Shown one piece after another: positions 7,840 to 16,763 of a stretch of DNA of 22,178 nt; positions within the stretch are counted from its first letter, which is position 1, and the number at the start of each line of letters is the position of its first letter. The position numbers were made by a program, and so were the translations under genes. The notes below the pieces were generated by a model that had not been told where the DNA came from, searched no databases, and saw nothing but the letters and a program-made list of their open reading frames with translations. This stretch comes from DATAEK01 sp036258055 (GTDB taxonomy: Bacteria; Acidobacteriota; Vicinamibacteria; Vicinamibacterales; 2-12-FULL-66-21): assembly GCA_036258055.1 (NCBI GenBank), contig DATAEK010000036.1:1-22178 (forward strand), read 5' to 3'.

Positions 7840-10812
7840 TCACATCACCATCGCGGATCCGACGAGCTGGGCGAAGGCCTGTGCAGACGACGGGCGTTTG
7901 TCCGGGTCCGCGTCGAGCGCGGACCGTATCGCGCGCTCGACCGCTGGCGGCGCCACACCCGGCGGCATCGGCGCGGGTCCGCGCGCCTGCGCCAGTACGA
8001 TTTCGGCCAGCGATCCGCGGCCGAACGGCAGCTCTCCCGACAGCATCTCGTACGCGATCACACCGAGGCTGAAGATGTCGGTCCGCGCGTCCGGCTGCGC
8101 CGCCTGAAACTGTTCCGGCGCCATGTAGGCTGGCGTTCCGACAATCATTCCGGCAGTTGTCAGAAGGGTGGCGGGGTCCGGCTCTCGACGGTCTCCACGT
8201 CCGTCTTGATGGATGACCTTCGCAACACCGAAGTCCAGGACCTTGGCTTCCGTTCCGGCGCCCGGCAGCAGGATATTCTCGGGCTTGAGGTCGCGATGGA
8301 GCACGCCCTCGCGATGTGCGGCCTCGATCGCCAGGCACACCGCCTCCAGTATTCGCATCGCCCGCTGTGAGTCGAGCCGTCCTTCGCGTTGCAGCACACG
8401 GCGGAGATCCTCGCCGCGGACCAGCTCCATCACCAGGTACGCTCCGCCGTCCACGAACGTGCCGTAGTCGAAGACGGCGACGATGGACGGATGCTGCAGG
8501 CGCGCGACGATTTGTGCCTCGCGCCGGAATCGTTGCCGCGCCTCGAAATCACCCAGCAGCTCCGCGCGCACGACTTTCAGCGCCACCAGGCGATCGAGCC
8601 GCACGTCACGCGCGCGATACACTGCTCCCATCCCGCCGCGTCCGAGCAGATGTTCGATGCGGTACTTGTTCTCGACCGTCCGCGGCACCGACAGGACCGG
8701 TAGCATCGCCGTCCCGTCCGACGGACACGTCCTCGTCTCGGTTTCCTCGCAGCGCCCGCACTCGGGGCACTCCATCATCGGACTTGGGATCGATGCGACG
8801 AGCCGGGTCGTCGTCTCCCGCTCGGCATCGGGCTGGGCTTCCGCGCGGCGTCGAAGACGGGCGACGTCGAACCCCAGCCCCATCTGCGTCGCAATGCTGG
8901 CCAGGAGCTGCCGATCCTCGTCGCTGTACGCTTCCTCCGATCGGCGCTCACCGAGCACGATCACTGCGAGGAGGGTGCGATCCTGTCGGTCAGCGGGCCC
9001 GCCGTTCCGCGCGGTGACCGGTACGAGCAGCGACGCCCCCGTGCACTGAAGCCAGTTCTGTTCGTCGGGCGGCAGCCGCAGCGCCGGCGAGCGCGGGTCC
9101 TGCATGAAGATCTCGAGCGGCTCGTCGGACCAGCGGAGCATCGCCGCGAGCCCTCCCTCGAGCGGCAGCGATTCCGCGCTGCCGTGGAGAACGACGACCG
9201 GCGAGAGCCGTCCCTCGTCTATGCCGCTGACGAGGATCGCGACCATCTCCGGGTGCAGCGCCTCGTCGATCTGATTCACGACCATGTTGGCGAGATCGGC
9301 GGGATCGGTCTCGAACCGGACGCGGCTGGAGAGCGATTGCAGGATCTTCTGAGCGTCGTACTCCTCGCGGAAGAACCGGAGATCGAGCCAATGTCGCGCC
9401 CGCTCGCGGTACTTCCGCGCGGCAACCGCCGCGCCAACGAGGATGGCGAACAACGCCGCGCTGGAGGTCGCCAGATCGCCGATCGGCTCACGGCGGTGCT
9501 TCACGAGCGAAGCCACGAGCGCGAGCGCTGGAAGCGCAGTGATCACGGTCACCGTCCGGTTCGCCAGCGCGTACCGAAGACTGCGTCGCAGGACAATGCG
9601 GGGTCCGAGCACACGCGCCACGCCGATCGCGTAGACGAGACCGACGGCCGGGAGGAGGATCAGCGTCTGGAGAAAGATCAGCACGGCCGGCGGGTAGTGC
9701 GGCGCTGAGAGGCCGGCGAGGGACGCGAGTATTGGGACGGCGTCCTTGAGCGCAAACGCCGCCACGCCCGGCACCCCGGTGTACACTGCCATGCGGACGC
9801 GCCGGCGCTCGTTCGCGTCGCGATTCGCACGGTAGCGGTACACCCCCTCCCCGACTGCCAGCAGATTGAAGCCGAGGGCTGCGGCAAACGATTTGAAGTA
9901 GACGCCGGGGTGGAGTGCATCCCAGAGCGCGATCGGGCGCGCCGCGTCGAGCCCCGAAAGGTACAGCGCCGTCCCGAGGCTCAGCGCGATCATCGGCGCC
10001 GCAACGGCGAACGGCAGCACATGCAGCCAGCCATATCGCCTGAGGAGCGGCGATTTCCTGGGAAAGTAGAGGATCGCGAGCCCGATGACCGGAAACGCGA
10101 GCGGCCTCGCAACCCAACCGAACACGGTAAGGATCCGGCCCAACGGCAGCGCCAACTCCGCGCCGAAGAGCGGACCGCCGCTTCCCGCGGCACCCAGCGC
10201 GAGCGCCAGCACCGCGAGTCCCGCAGTGAGGTCGTGGCCCCTGAGCAGGAGCAGGACGACCGCAGCACACGTGAACATCAGTACCTGCACGACCGTGCTC
10301 AGGTGCACGCGCGACCAGCCGCGCGCGTCCGACTCCCAGACGGCAGGCCGCCTGAGCGTGACGTCATGTGCCGATCCGTCCGCCGTGCCCACGTTCCAGA
10401 TGACGGGTCCACTGACCCCGAGCCAATACAGTCGCTGCCACACCGCAAGCGCGCGCTCGTCTCCCGTTCCCGCGTCGAGATCGATCGCCTGATCGTCATC
10501 CCGGCGGACTGACCTGACGCGGGTTCCGGCGACGAGGCCCGCTGCGGCCGCCGGGCTTCCGTCGGCCACGCTCGTGATCGTCTGCGGCCGTCCGCCCTGG
10601 CGGGTGACGTCGGGCGGTCGTGCCAGAAGCGGCGGAGCGGCCGGGTCGATGGTCATCGTCGCCCCCGCGCCGGCAGGCCACAGATACGGCCGTACCTTCG
10701 TCGTCTCGATCGCCGCGTACACGATAGTGAGCAGCACGATCGCCGTGACGACCCAGGCGTGTGGCGGCAGGCGTTCGAGCCTTGCGCGGGCAGGCGGCAA
10801 AGACACAGGCAT
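7840..10812 (-). CDS. Membrane Ser/Thr protein kinase with PDZ, multi-TM, GAF and zinc-ribbon modules
   Basis: The 990-residue protein (numbering from the ATG at 10812) is a transmembrane Hanks-type kinase. Order: a TM helix (about 20-35); a PDZ-like domain (about 60-150, core ITSVADGSPAAAAGLVAGTRV) that should face the periplasm; about seven to eight TM helices (about 172-465); and a linker helix (RHWLDLRFFREEYDAQK). Then come a GAF-like domain (about 490-655), a short cysteine cluster (Cys682, 685, 688, 696) resembling a zinc ribbon, and a kinase domain (about 717-985). The kinase is complete: G-loop LGRGGMGAVY, VALK lysine, HRDLKPEN, DFG and APE. An in-frame GTG at 10896 would add 28 residues of unlikely composition, so I prefer the ATG. 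It ends next to, and convergent with, the small ORF at 7579-7833. Ligands and targets are unknown. Confidence 0.9.
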   Translation of the reverse strand: MPVSLPPARARLERLPPHAWVVTAIVLLTIVYAAIETTKVRPYLWPAGAGATMTIDPAAPPLLARPPDVTRQGGRPQTITSVADGSPAAAAGLVAGTRVRSVRRDDDQAIDLDAGTGDERALAVWQRLYWLGVSGPVIWNVGTADGSAHDVTLRRPAVWESDARGWSRVHLSTVVQVLMFTCAAVVLLLLRGHDLTAGLAVLALALGAAGSGGPLFGAELALPLGRILTVFGWVARPLAFPVIGLAILYFPRKSPLLRRYGWLHVLPFAVAAPMIALSLGTALYLSGLDAARPIALWDALHPGVYFKSFAAALGFNLLAVGEGVYRYRANRDANERRRVRMAVYTGVPGVAAFALKDAVPILASLAGLSAPHYPPAVLIFLQTLILLPAVGLVYAIGVARVLGPRIVLRRSLRYALANRTVTVITALPALALVASLVKHRREPIGDLATSSAALFAILVGAAVAARKYRERARHWLDLRFFREEYDAQKILQSLSSRVRFETDPADLANMVVNQIDEALHPEMVAILVSGIDEGRLSPVVVLHGSAESLPLEGGLAAMLRWSDEPLEIFMQDPRSPALRLPPDEQNWLQCTGASLLVPVTARNGGPADRQDRTLLAVIVLGERRSEEAYSDEDRQLLASIATQMGLGFDVARLRRRAEAQPDAERETTTRLVASIPSPMMECPECGRCEETETRTCPSDGTAMLPVLSVPRTVENKYRIEHLLGRGGMGAVYRARDVRLDRLVALKVVRAELLGDFEARQRFRREAQIVARLQHPSIVAVFDYGTFVDGGAYLVMELVRGEDLRRVLQREGRLDSQRAMRILEAVCLAIEAAHREGVLHRDLKPENILLPGAGTEAKVLDFGVAKVIHQDGRGDRREPDPATLLTTAGMIVGTPAYMAPEQFQAAQPDARTDIFSLGVIAYEMLSGELPFGRGSLAEIVLAQARGPAPMPPGVAPPAVERAIRSALDADPDKRPSSAQAFAQLVGSAMVM

Positions 10813-11060
10813 CCGAGGTGCTCGATCTGCAGGTACGGAGTGACCAGCCGACCATCCTGACGTTGTCGTGCGGTTGCACTCGACCTGTGGTGCCACCGCT
10901 CGCGCGTGGATCGCCTTGCGTTGTCAGCGACACTCGCGACAGGCGCCGATCGGTGAGACACGTTACCACTGACGCGCTCAAAATCGCGAGACCGTCGGCG
11001 TGGTTGGGGAGATAATCAGCGCGAGGCGGGTCGTTCGTGAGCCGAGGAGGGCGAGCGAGG

Positions 11061-12890
11061 CTACACGCCTACGGCTTCGCCCGTTTCCATGCGTGCGCCG
11101 GCGCGCGTCAGCAGCGCCTTGATTTCGTCCGCCTCCAGCGATTCGTTCTGCAGCAGATCCTCGGCGAGCATGCGAACGGAGGCGATGTTCTGCTCGATGA
11201 CCTGACGGGCGCGATCGTAGCCGGTCATGACCACCCGCCGGATCTCTTCGTCAACGCGCTGCGCCGTCGCTTCGCTGACGTTGTGCGGTCGATCGGGATC
11301 GTAGGCGTTCCCCGGCTTGCGGAATGCGAGCGGACCGAGCTGGGACATGCCCCACTCGCAGACCATGTGTTGCGCGATGTCGGTCGCGCGCTCGATGTCG
11401 TTCGACGCGCCACTCGTCATGTGATTCATGAAGAGCTCTTCGGCGACCCGCCCGCCCATCAGCACGGCCACCTGTGTTTCGAGATAGCCCTTCGTGTAGG
11501 TGTGCCGATCCGCCTCCGGCAACTGCATCGTCACGCCCATGGCCCGGCCGCGCGGAATAATCGTGACCTTGTGGAGCGGATCGGCCCCTGGCAGGAGGGC
11601 GGCGACCACGGCGTGGCCCGCCTCGTGATAGGCGCAGTTGACGCGATCGAGCTCGGTCAACGCGATCGAGCGCCGCTCGACCCCCATCAGCACTTTGTCC
11701 CGCGCTTCCTGCAGGTCGGCGTCGGTGACGGTCGTGCGTCCCACACGCGCGGCGAAGAGCGCGGCTTCGTTCACCAGATTTGCGAGATCCGCGCCCGAAA
11801 ACCCGGGCGTCCCCCGTGCGATCGACCGCAGATTGACATCGGCGTCCACCGCAATCTTGCGTGCGTGGACTTTCAGGATGGCCTCGCGGCCTTTGAGGTC
11901 GGGATTGCCCACGGTGACCTGGCGATCGAACCGGCCGGGCCGAAGCAGCGCCGGATCGAGAATGTCCTGGCGGTTGGTCGCGGCGATGACGACGATCCCC
12001 TGATGGCCTTCGAAGCCGTCCATCTCGACGAGCAGCTGGTTCAGGGTCTGCTCGCGCTCTTCGTGGCTCAGCGAGTTGCCGCCGCGGCTGCGGCCGACGG
12101 CATCCAGTTCGTCGATGAAGACGATGCAGGAACTGTGGCGGCGCGCGTCGCGGAAGAGCCGCCGCACGCGCGAGGCGCCCACTCCGGCGTACATCTCGAC
12201 GAAGTCGGATCCGCTCGCGAAAAGGAATGGCACGCCGGCCTCACCCGCGATGGATCGCGCGAGCAGCGTCTTGCCGGTTCCGGGAGGCCCGACCAGCAGC
12301 ACACCTTTCGGGATGCGTCCGCCGATGGCCGAGAAGCGATCCGGCTCGCGCAGGAAGTCGACGATCTCCTTGACCTCGTCCTTGGCCTCGTCGACGCCCG
12401 CCACGTCCTGAAACGTCACCACGCTTTCACCGCGCTCGGCGACGCGCGCCCGGCCGGTGATCGATGGAATCCGGCCCGCCGTCGTGCGGTAGACGGTGAA
12501 TCCGAGGAGCCCCAGGAACGCCGACGCCATGAGCATCGCGCCCCAGCTGAGCGACGCCGGGTCGGCTGTCGGCGCGACATCCACGCGGATCTGACGGTGC
12601 ACGAGATCCGTGACGAAATTAGAGTTGGCAGCCAGGAATTCCGGCGGGGGAATCGTCTGCGCTTCCCGACCGTTGCGCAGCACCACATTGATGACGCGGT
12701 CCCCGAAGGTCACCTGCGCCACGCCGCCTGATTCGACCTGCTGCAGGAATTCGGAGAAGGCGAGTGCGGCGGGGGCCGGCGCTCGCTTGGTCGTATACAC
12801 GCCCGCCCCGACGGCGGCGAGGACCACGAATGCGACGACAGGGATCAGATACCGGGGCCGCCGAAAACGCGATGAAGCCACAGAACACAA
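11061..12890 (-). CDS. ftsH: ATP-dependent zinc metalloprotease FtsH
   Basis: FtsH is the membrane-anchored AAA+ protease that extracts and degrades membrane and regulatory proteins as a hexamer. The 609-residue product has two N-terminal TM segments (about 14-33 and 115-135) flanking a periplasmic domain. The AAA module shows Walker A GPPGTGKT (201-208), Walker B IVFIDELD (256-263) and second region of homology DPALLRPGRFDR. The protease has HEAGH (422-426) and the third zinc ligand in SNDIERAT (Asp498). The pore motif reads FVEMYAGVGAS, against the usual FVEMFVGVGAS. The longest frame starts with TTG at 12890; GTG at 12881 is an alternative, and neither has a clear Shine-Dalgarno. It is transcribed away from the lipid and PBP genes across a 175-base gap. 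Confidence 0.95.
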   Translation of the reverse strand: MCSVASSRFRRPRYLIPVVAFVVLAAVGAGVYTTKRAPAPAALAFSEFLQQVESGGVAQVTFGDRVINVVLRNGREAQTIPPPEFLAANSNFVTDLVHRQIRVDVAPTADPASLSWGAMLMASAFLGLLGFTVYRTTAGRIPSITGRARVAERGESVVTFQDVAGVDEAKDEVKEIVDFLREPDRFSAIGGRIPKGVLLVGPPGTGKTLLARSIAGEAGVPFLFASGSDFVEMYAGVGASRVRRLFRDARRHSSCIVFIDELDAVGRSRGGNSLSHEEREQTLNQLLVEMDGFEGHQGIVVIAATNRQDILDPALLRPGRFDRQVTVGNPDLKGREAILKVHARKIAVDADVNLRSIARGTPGFSGADLANLVNEAALFAARVGRTTVTDADLQEARDKVLMGVERRSIALTELDRVNCAYHEAGHAVVAALLPGADPLHKVTIIPRGRAMGVTMQLPEADRHTYTKGYLETQVAVLMGGRVAEELFMNHMTSGASNDIERATDIAQHMVCEWGMSQLGPLAFRKPGNAYDPDRPHNVSEATAQRVDEEIRRVVMTGYDRARQVIEQNIASVRMLAEDLLQNESLEADEIKALLTRAGARMETGEAVGV

Positions 12891-13032
12891 CCCATTTTGC
12901 GAAGTGGCCGCGCAAGCGAGCGCCTGAAAGGCCGCTGGCGAGGTTCACCAGCGCGCTACCTTCCCGCTCTGTCGAGCGGCAGACCTATAGATTGAAAAAG
13001 GACACTCCGCTGGGGATTGGAATGTCTGATCA

Positions 13033-13062
13033 GTTTACAACGAAGCTGACAGGGCTGTAAAC
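13033..13062. promoter_or_regulatory. Inverted repeat GTTTACA-N16-TGTAAAC before the Pcs-type gene
   Basis: Two perfect 7-base arms (13033-13039 and 13056-13062) lie just before the ATG at 13066, in the ftsH/pcs divergent gap. Arm starts are 23 bases apart, so the arms are slightly over two helical turns from each other, which would suit a dimeric regulator. The position could allow control of either divergent gene. The regulator is unknown and chance occurrence is possible. Confidence 0.35.
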
Positions 13063-13065
13063 GAA

Positions 13066-13824
13066 ATGAATACTGACGAGATGAGTCGAGCACGGCAATC
13101 GGCGCGCTCACCGGCGTCCCCGAACCTTCCAGGCGCCTGGTTCGTCCACCTGTACACGGCATTCGGAGCGCTTGCCGCGTTTTTCGGCACCTTGGCGGTC
13201 TTCGACGGCAGGTATCGGGAGAGTTTCGCTTGGATGTTTGCGGCAACGGTTGTCGATGCGAGCGACGGGTTCCTGGCGCGGCGGATGCGGGTACGCGAAG
13301 TGCTGCCGGGGTTCGACGGCGCGAGGCTCGATGATATCGTCGACTATCTCACCTTCGTGTTCCTCCCGATGCTGTTGCTGTATCACGCTGGCGTCCTCCC
13401 CGCGGGATGGGGCGCGGCCGTGGCATCCATCGTGCTCCTGAGCAGCGCCTACGGATTCTGTTCGGCAGACGCAAAGACGGATGATCACTTCTTCACAGGT
13501 TTTCCTTCCTACTGGAACATCGTCGCGCTCTATCTTTTTGCAGCCGGGCTCCCGCCAGCGGCGAACGGTGCGATCCTGATCGTGTTGAGCGCCCTGGTAT
13601 TCGTTCGGATCGGATATGTGTATCCCTCGAAGACGCCGCGGCTGCGCGTCCTGACGGTCGTACTGGGCCTCGTCTGGGCGGCGATGATCGCGGCGATCAT
13701 CCTGATCCTGCCCGCAGTGAGCACCCCGCTTCTCGTCACATCGTTCTTTTATCCGATCTACTACGCGATCCTGTCGCTCGCCCTTCACGGCCGCCGCCGG
13801 CTGCCTGCGGAAGAGCGCCCGTGA
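13066..13824 (+). CDS. pcs: CDP-alcohol phosphotransferase, phosphatidylcholine synthase (Pcs)-like
   Basis: Pcs joins CDP-diacylglycerol and choline to make phosphatidylcholine in the inner membrane. The 252-residue protein has several TM segments and the CDP-alcohol phosphotransferase signature: Asp64, Asp67-Gly68, Ala71-Arg72, then Gly85, Asp89 and Asp93. The gap between AR and G is longer than in the general family, as in Pcs-type enzymes. The block around FCSADAKTDDHFFTGFPSYWN also resembles Pcs. A phosphatidylserine synthase-like activity is the main alternative, and substrate choice cannot be fixed from sequence. Starts at 13066 or 13081 are both possible. Its stop codon overlaps the GTG of the following PBP gene by four bases, so the two are translationally coupled. 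Confidence 0.78.
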   Translation: MNTDEMSRARQSARSPASPNLPGAWFVHLYTAFGALAAFFGTLAVFDGRYRESFAWMFAATVVDASDGFLARRMRVREVLPGFDGARLDDIVDYLTFVFLPMLLLYHAGVLPAGWGAAVASIVLLSSAYGFCSADAKTDDHFFTGFPSYWNIVALYLFAAGLPPAANGAILIVLSALVFVRIGYVYPSKTPRLRVLTVVLGLVWAAMIAAIILILPAVSTPLLVTSFFYPIYYAILSLALHGRRRLPAEERP

Positions 13825-15830
13825 TCCGCTGGAGCCGCTCGCTGCGCGATCGCGTCGCCGGAATCATCTTTGCCGTTCTCGTCGTGACGACGGTGGTTTC
13901 CGTTACCTGGACGATGCGGCAGGGATACGCCGTGTACAAGCTCACGCGCGGCGTGGGGGACACCTGGTTCCTTGCGGCTGACGGACGTCAATGGTTTCGC
14001 ATGGACGAGAAGCGGCGCGACGTGCCGCTTGCGGACATCCCGCCGGACCTCCAGCACGCGTTCATCGCGATCGAGGACCATCGCTTCTATCACCACATCG
14101 GCGTCGATCCCATCGCCCTCGGGCGTGCCGTCTATCGGAACCTGCGGGAGCCCGGCACGGTCGAAGGGGGAAGTACGCTTACCCAGCAACTCGCGCGCAC
14201 GTTGTTTCTCTCGAACAAAAAGAGTTACGGCCGTAAGCTGCGCGAAGCCGTCCTGGCCGTGATGATCGACGCACAGCTCTCGAAAGAGCAGGTGCTCGAG
14301 CTCTATTTGAACCGCATCTACCTCAGCGCCGGTGTGTACGGCGTCGAGACCATGTCGCGGCATCTGTTTGGGAAGCCGGCAAAGCAGCTCAATCTCGCAG
14401 AATGCGCGTTGATCGCCGGGCTGGCGCGCGCCCCTGCCTCGCTCTCGCCGTGGACGCATCCGGAGGCCGCCGTCGCACGCAGCCACGTCGTGCTCGCGCG
14501 GATGCGGGAGGAAAAGTTCATCACCGCGGATCAGGAGGACGCCGCCAAACGGACCCGGATCCGGATCCGTCAGTTCCCCAGCGCGACCGACGCGCGCGGC
14601 GGCTACGCGAAGGAGTACCTGCGCCAGTTGTTCCGCGATCGATTCGGCGGCGATCATCCGCCTGACTGGCAGGTCCGGACGACGTTCGTGCCGGCGCTGC
14701 AGGAAGCGGCGGAGCGCGCGGTCGGCGACGGGTTGCAACGGTTCAGCGATCCGGAGTTGCAGGCGTCGCTCGTGGCGATCGATCCACAGACCGGCGACAT
14801 CCTCGCGCTCGTCGGCGGCCGCGACTTCCGCGAATCACAGTTCAATCGTGCCAGCCGCAGCCGCCGTCAGCCCGGCTCGGCGTTCAAGCCGCTGCTCTAT
14901 GCGGCCGCGCTCGAGCACGGCTTCTCGCCTGTGACGGTGCTCACCGATCTCGATCGGATCGAACCGCAGGGTCCGGACGAATGGTCGCCGCGCAACGCCA
15001 ACGGTGAAGATGCGCCAGCCCTGACGCTGCGCGCCGCCCTCATCGAATCGGACAACCGTGCCGCGACCGCACTCCAGCAGCGGATCGGTTCGCGCCCTGT
15101 CCTCCGCCTGGCCTCCGATGTCGGGCTGCGCAATCTACCCGACGTGCCATCCCTGTCGCTCGGGACCGGACTGGTCACGCCTCTCGATCTGACCGCCGCG
15201 TTTGCGATGTTTCCCAACGGCGGATTCGCGGTCCAGCCGCGCGGGATCGTTCGTGTCCTCGATGCCGATGGCGGCACGGCGTACGACAACCCGGTCGAAA
15301 CGTCACGCGTCATCTCGCCGCAGGTGGCGTATCAGATGGTCTCGATGCTGAGCGACGTGATCGATCGCGGCACCGGGTCCGCAGCCCGCTCGCTCGGCGT
15401 TCGCTTTCCATCCGGTGGCAAGACCGGAACGACGGATGACTTCAAGGACGCCTGGTTCGTCGGCTTCTCCTCGAACATCGTCGTTGGCGTGTGGGTCGGC
15501 TTCGATCAGCCGAAGACGATTGGGCGTGAGGCGTACGGATCGCGGTACGCGTTGCCCATCTGGAGCGATTTCATGCGGCGGGCGGCACGGTTGCGTCCTC
15601 CGGCGGAGTTCGAGCGGCCGGGCGGCCTGCGCGCCGAGACGATGTGCCGCGTCACGTATCTGCGGCCTGTCGAGGGGTGCCCGACCTACGTCGAGTATTT
15701 CAAGCAGGGAGATGACGTCCCGAGTCAGCTCTGTCCGGTGCATCAGGGGACGGTCAAGCAGCGCGTGCGCCGGGCGCTCGAAGGATGGCTGTCGGGGCTT
15801 GGCCGGAAGCTGAAAGGGATCTTCCGGTAG
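13821..15830 (+). CDS. Class A penicillin-binding protein (PBP1-type transglycosylase/transpeptidase)
   Basis: This bifunctional enzyme polymerises lipid II glycan chains and cross-links the peptides in the periplasm. The 669-residue protein starts at GTG 13821 with a cytoplasmic stub and one TM anchor (about 12-32). The GT51 domain shows IEDHRFYHHIG (catalytic Glu85), EGGSTLTQQLAR, KLREAVLAVMID and LELYLNRIYLSAGVYGVE. The transpeptidase domain has the three penicilloyl-serine motifs: Ser353 in GSAFKP, SDN (410-412) and KTGT (534-537). The C-terminal tail carries three cysteines (CRVTYLRP, GCP and LCP), which could form an oxidised structure. It overlaps the Pcs-like gene and converges, five bases apart, with the next minus-strand gene. 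Confidence 0.95.
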   Translation: MIRWSRSLRDRVAGIIFAVLVVTTVVSVTWTMRQGYAVYKLTRGVGDTWFLAADGRQWFRMDEKRRDVPLADIPPDLQHAFIAIEDHRFYHHIGVDPIALGRAVYRNLREPGTVEGGSTLTQQLARTLFLSNKKSYGRKLREAVLAVMIDAQLSKEQVLELYLNRIYLSAGVYGVETMSRHLFGKPAKQLNLAECALIAGLARAPASLSPWTHPEAAVARSHVVLARMREEKFITADQEDAAKRTRIRIRQFPSATDARGGYAKEYLRQLFRDRFGGDHPPDWQVRTTFVPALQEAAERAVGDGLQRFSDPELQASLVAIDPQTGDILALVGGRDFRESQFNRASRSRRQPGSAFKPLLYAAALEHGFSPVTVLTDLDRIEPQGPDEWSPRNANGEDAPALTLRAALIESDNRAATALQQRIGSRPVLRLASDVGLRNLPDVPSLSLGTGLVTPLDLTAAFAMFPNGGFAVQPRGIVRVLDADGGTAYDNPVETSRVISPQVAYQMVSMLSDVIDRGTGSAARSLGVRFPSGGKTGTTDDFKDAWFVGFSSNIVVGVWVGFDQPKTIGREAYGSRYALPIWSDFMRRAARLRPPAEFERPGGLRAETMCRVTYLRPVEGCPTYVEYFKQGDDVPSQLCPVHQGTVKQRVRRALEGWLSGLGRKLKGIFR

Positions 15831-15835
15831 CGGCG

Positions 15836-16537
15836 TCACTCATGCGGTGTCCCTGGCTGCAGCGGCCCGTCATGACCGGACCGGCGTTTGATCATCTCCA
15901 TGGCTTTCGCCCGCAGTTCCTCCACAGTGAGATTCTCTGGAATCTGGAGGCCTGCTGGCATCTGCGACCGCAGTGCACGAACCTCCAGCCACGCACCAGC
16001 CAGCAGAGCCGCGGCGACGACGGGATAGAAGGTCAGGAGCGACGCGAGTGCGTCCGTGAATACACCGCCAGTGAGCGGCGTCATGACGAGGTTCACACCG
16101 AGCGCCGTCGCCAACAGGTACGCTCCGAACTCCAGCACCATCACCTGCAGCATCTCACCTCGTGGGCGGATCGACGGCTGCGCGAGGAACGTGCCGTGAG
16201 TGAGACCCTGCCGGTAGGTGAAGTACACCGCAGGGACGAGCGCGACCCCATAGAGCGTGCGCCCGACGAAAGCGACCGCGCCGAGGTTGTTCGCCGAGAT
16301 GAGCAGCCACAGCCGGAACCACCGCTTCTGCCGTAGGGCGTTCATCTTTTCGCGTTGACCCCACTGCTGGAAGCGGCGAGTGAGCGGATCAATGAACGCT
16401 CGGCGCGTCTGCACGAGCGTGGTGACGTCCAGTCGCCCGCGCTTCGCGCGGCGCCAGCCGCTGAGCAGGGCAGCGGCGTAGAGGAAACAGACCGTCAGGA
16501 ACGTGACCCCGAGGACCACGTCGCTACCTACCCCCAC
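15836..16537 (-). CDS. SpoIIM/DUF95-like integral membrane protein
   Basis: The 233-residue protein has a N-terminal TM helix (about 8-27), a positively charged loop, three to four further TM helices (about 76-190), and a charged C-terminal tail. The pattern ISANNLGAVAF, then PAVYFTYRQGLTHGTF and a later VLEFGAYLLATALGVNL resembles the SpoIIM family (NN..., NG/QG...G, H/V..E..A...G). Members outside sporulating Firmicutes have no settled role. The call is from pattern resemblance only. The GTG at 16537 is the longest start. GTG at 16519 has better spacing to an upstream G-rich stretch and lies just after the end of the TPR remnant, so it is a good alternative. Confidence 0.6.
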   Translation of the reverse strand: MGVGSDVVLGVTFLTVCFLYAAALLSGWRRAKRGRLDVTTLVQTRRAFIDPLTRRFQQWGQREKMNALRQKRWFRLWLLISANNLGAVAFVGRTLYGVALVPAVYFTYRQGLTHGTFLAQPSIRPRGEMLQVMVLEFGAYLLATALGVNLVMTPLTGGVFTDALASLLTFYPVVAAALLAGAWLEVRALRSQMPAGLQIPENLTVEELRAKAMEMIKRRSGHDGPLQPGTPHE

Positions 16538-16736
16538 CCCTTCTTCGGCGTCTCGATGTCCTTGGCCCGAGTCTTCAAGAAACTCAGATAAAGTCCGTCT
16601 TCGGCTCTGGAAGCAGATCCCAGGCGGACCAGTAGGCCGTCAGGGCTTCAGCGAACTGGCGGGTTTCCGCATGCTTGTCCCCTCGCGCACAGAGCTCCTG
16701 AATCCTGGCGTGCTGCTCCTCGGTCAGTTCGTTCAT
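16528..16736 (-). pseudogene. TPR-protein remnant with internal deletion (50-codon ORF plus out-of-frame tail)
   Basis: An ATG at 16736 with a strong ribosome site (GAGGAGAG, five to seven bases upstream) opens a 50-codon frame that stops at 16584. It reads like the first TPR of a larger protein (GDKHAETRQFAEALTAYWSA, then WDLLPEPKTD). Another frame then continues without a start through YLSFLKTRAKDIETP to a stop at 16528. From memory of the family, PEPKTD is normally followed by about 80-100 residues and the protein ends with a (K)YLxFLKxR-like tail. The simplest reading is that the middle was deleted and the ends joined out of frame. A genuine 50-residue protein remains possible, because the start signals are intact. 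Confidence 0.6.
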
Positions 16737-16763
16737 CACTCTCCTCTCGTGACGTGCAAATGT

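Noticed and set aside
11037..12731. Long 564-codon plus-strand frame opposite ftsH
   Set aside because: Antisense shadow of ftsH in GC-rich DNA; histidine- and arginine-rich, no domain pattern, and ftsH is unmistakable on the other strand.
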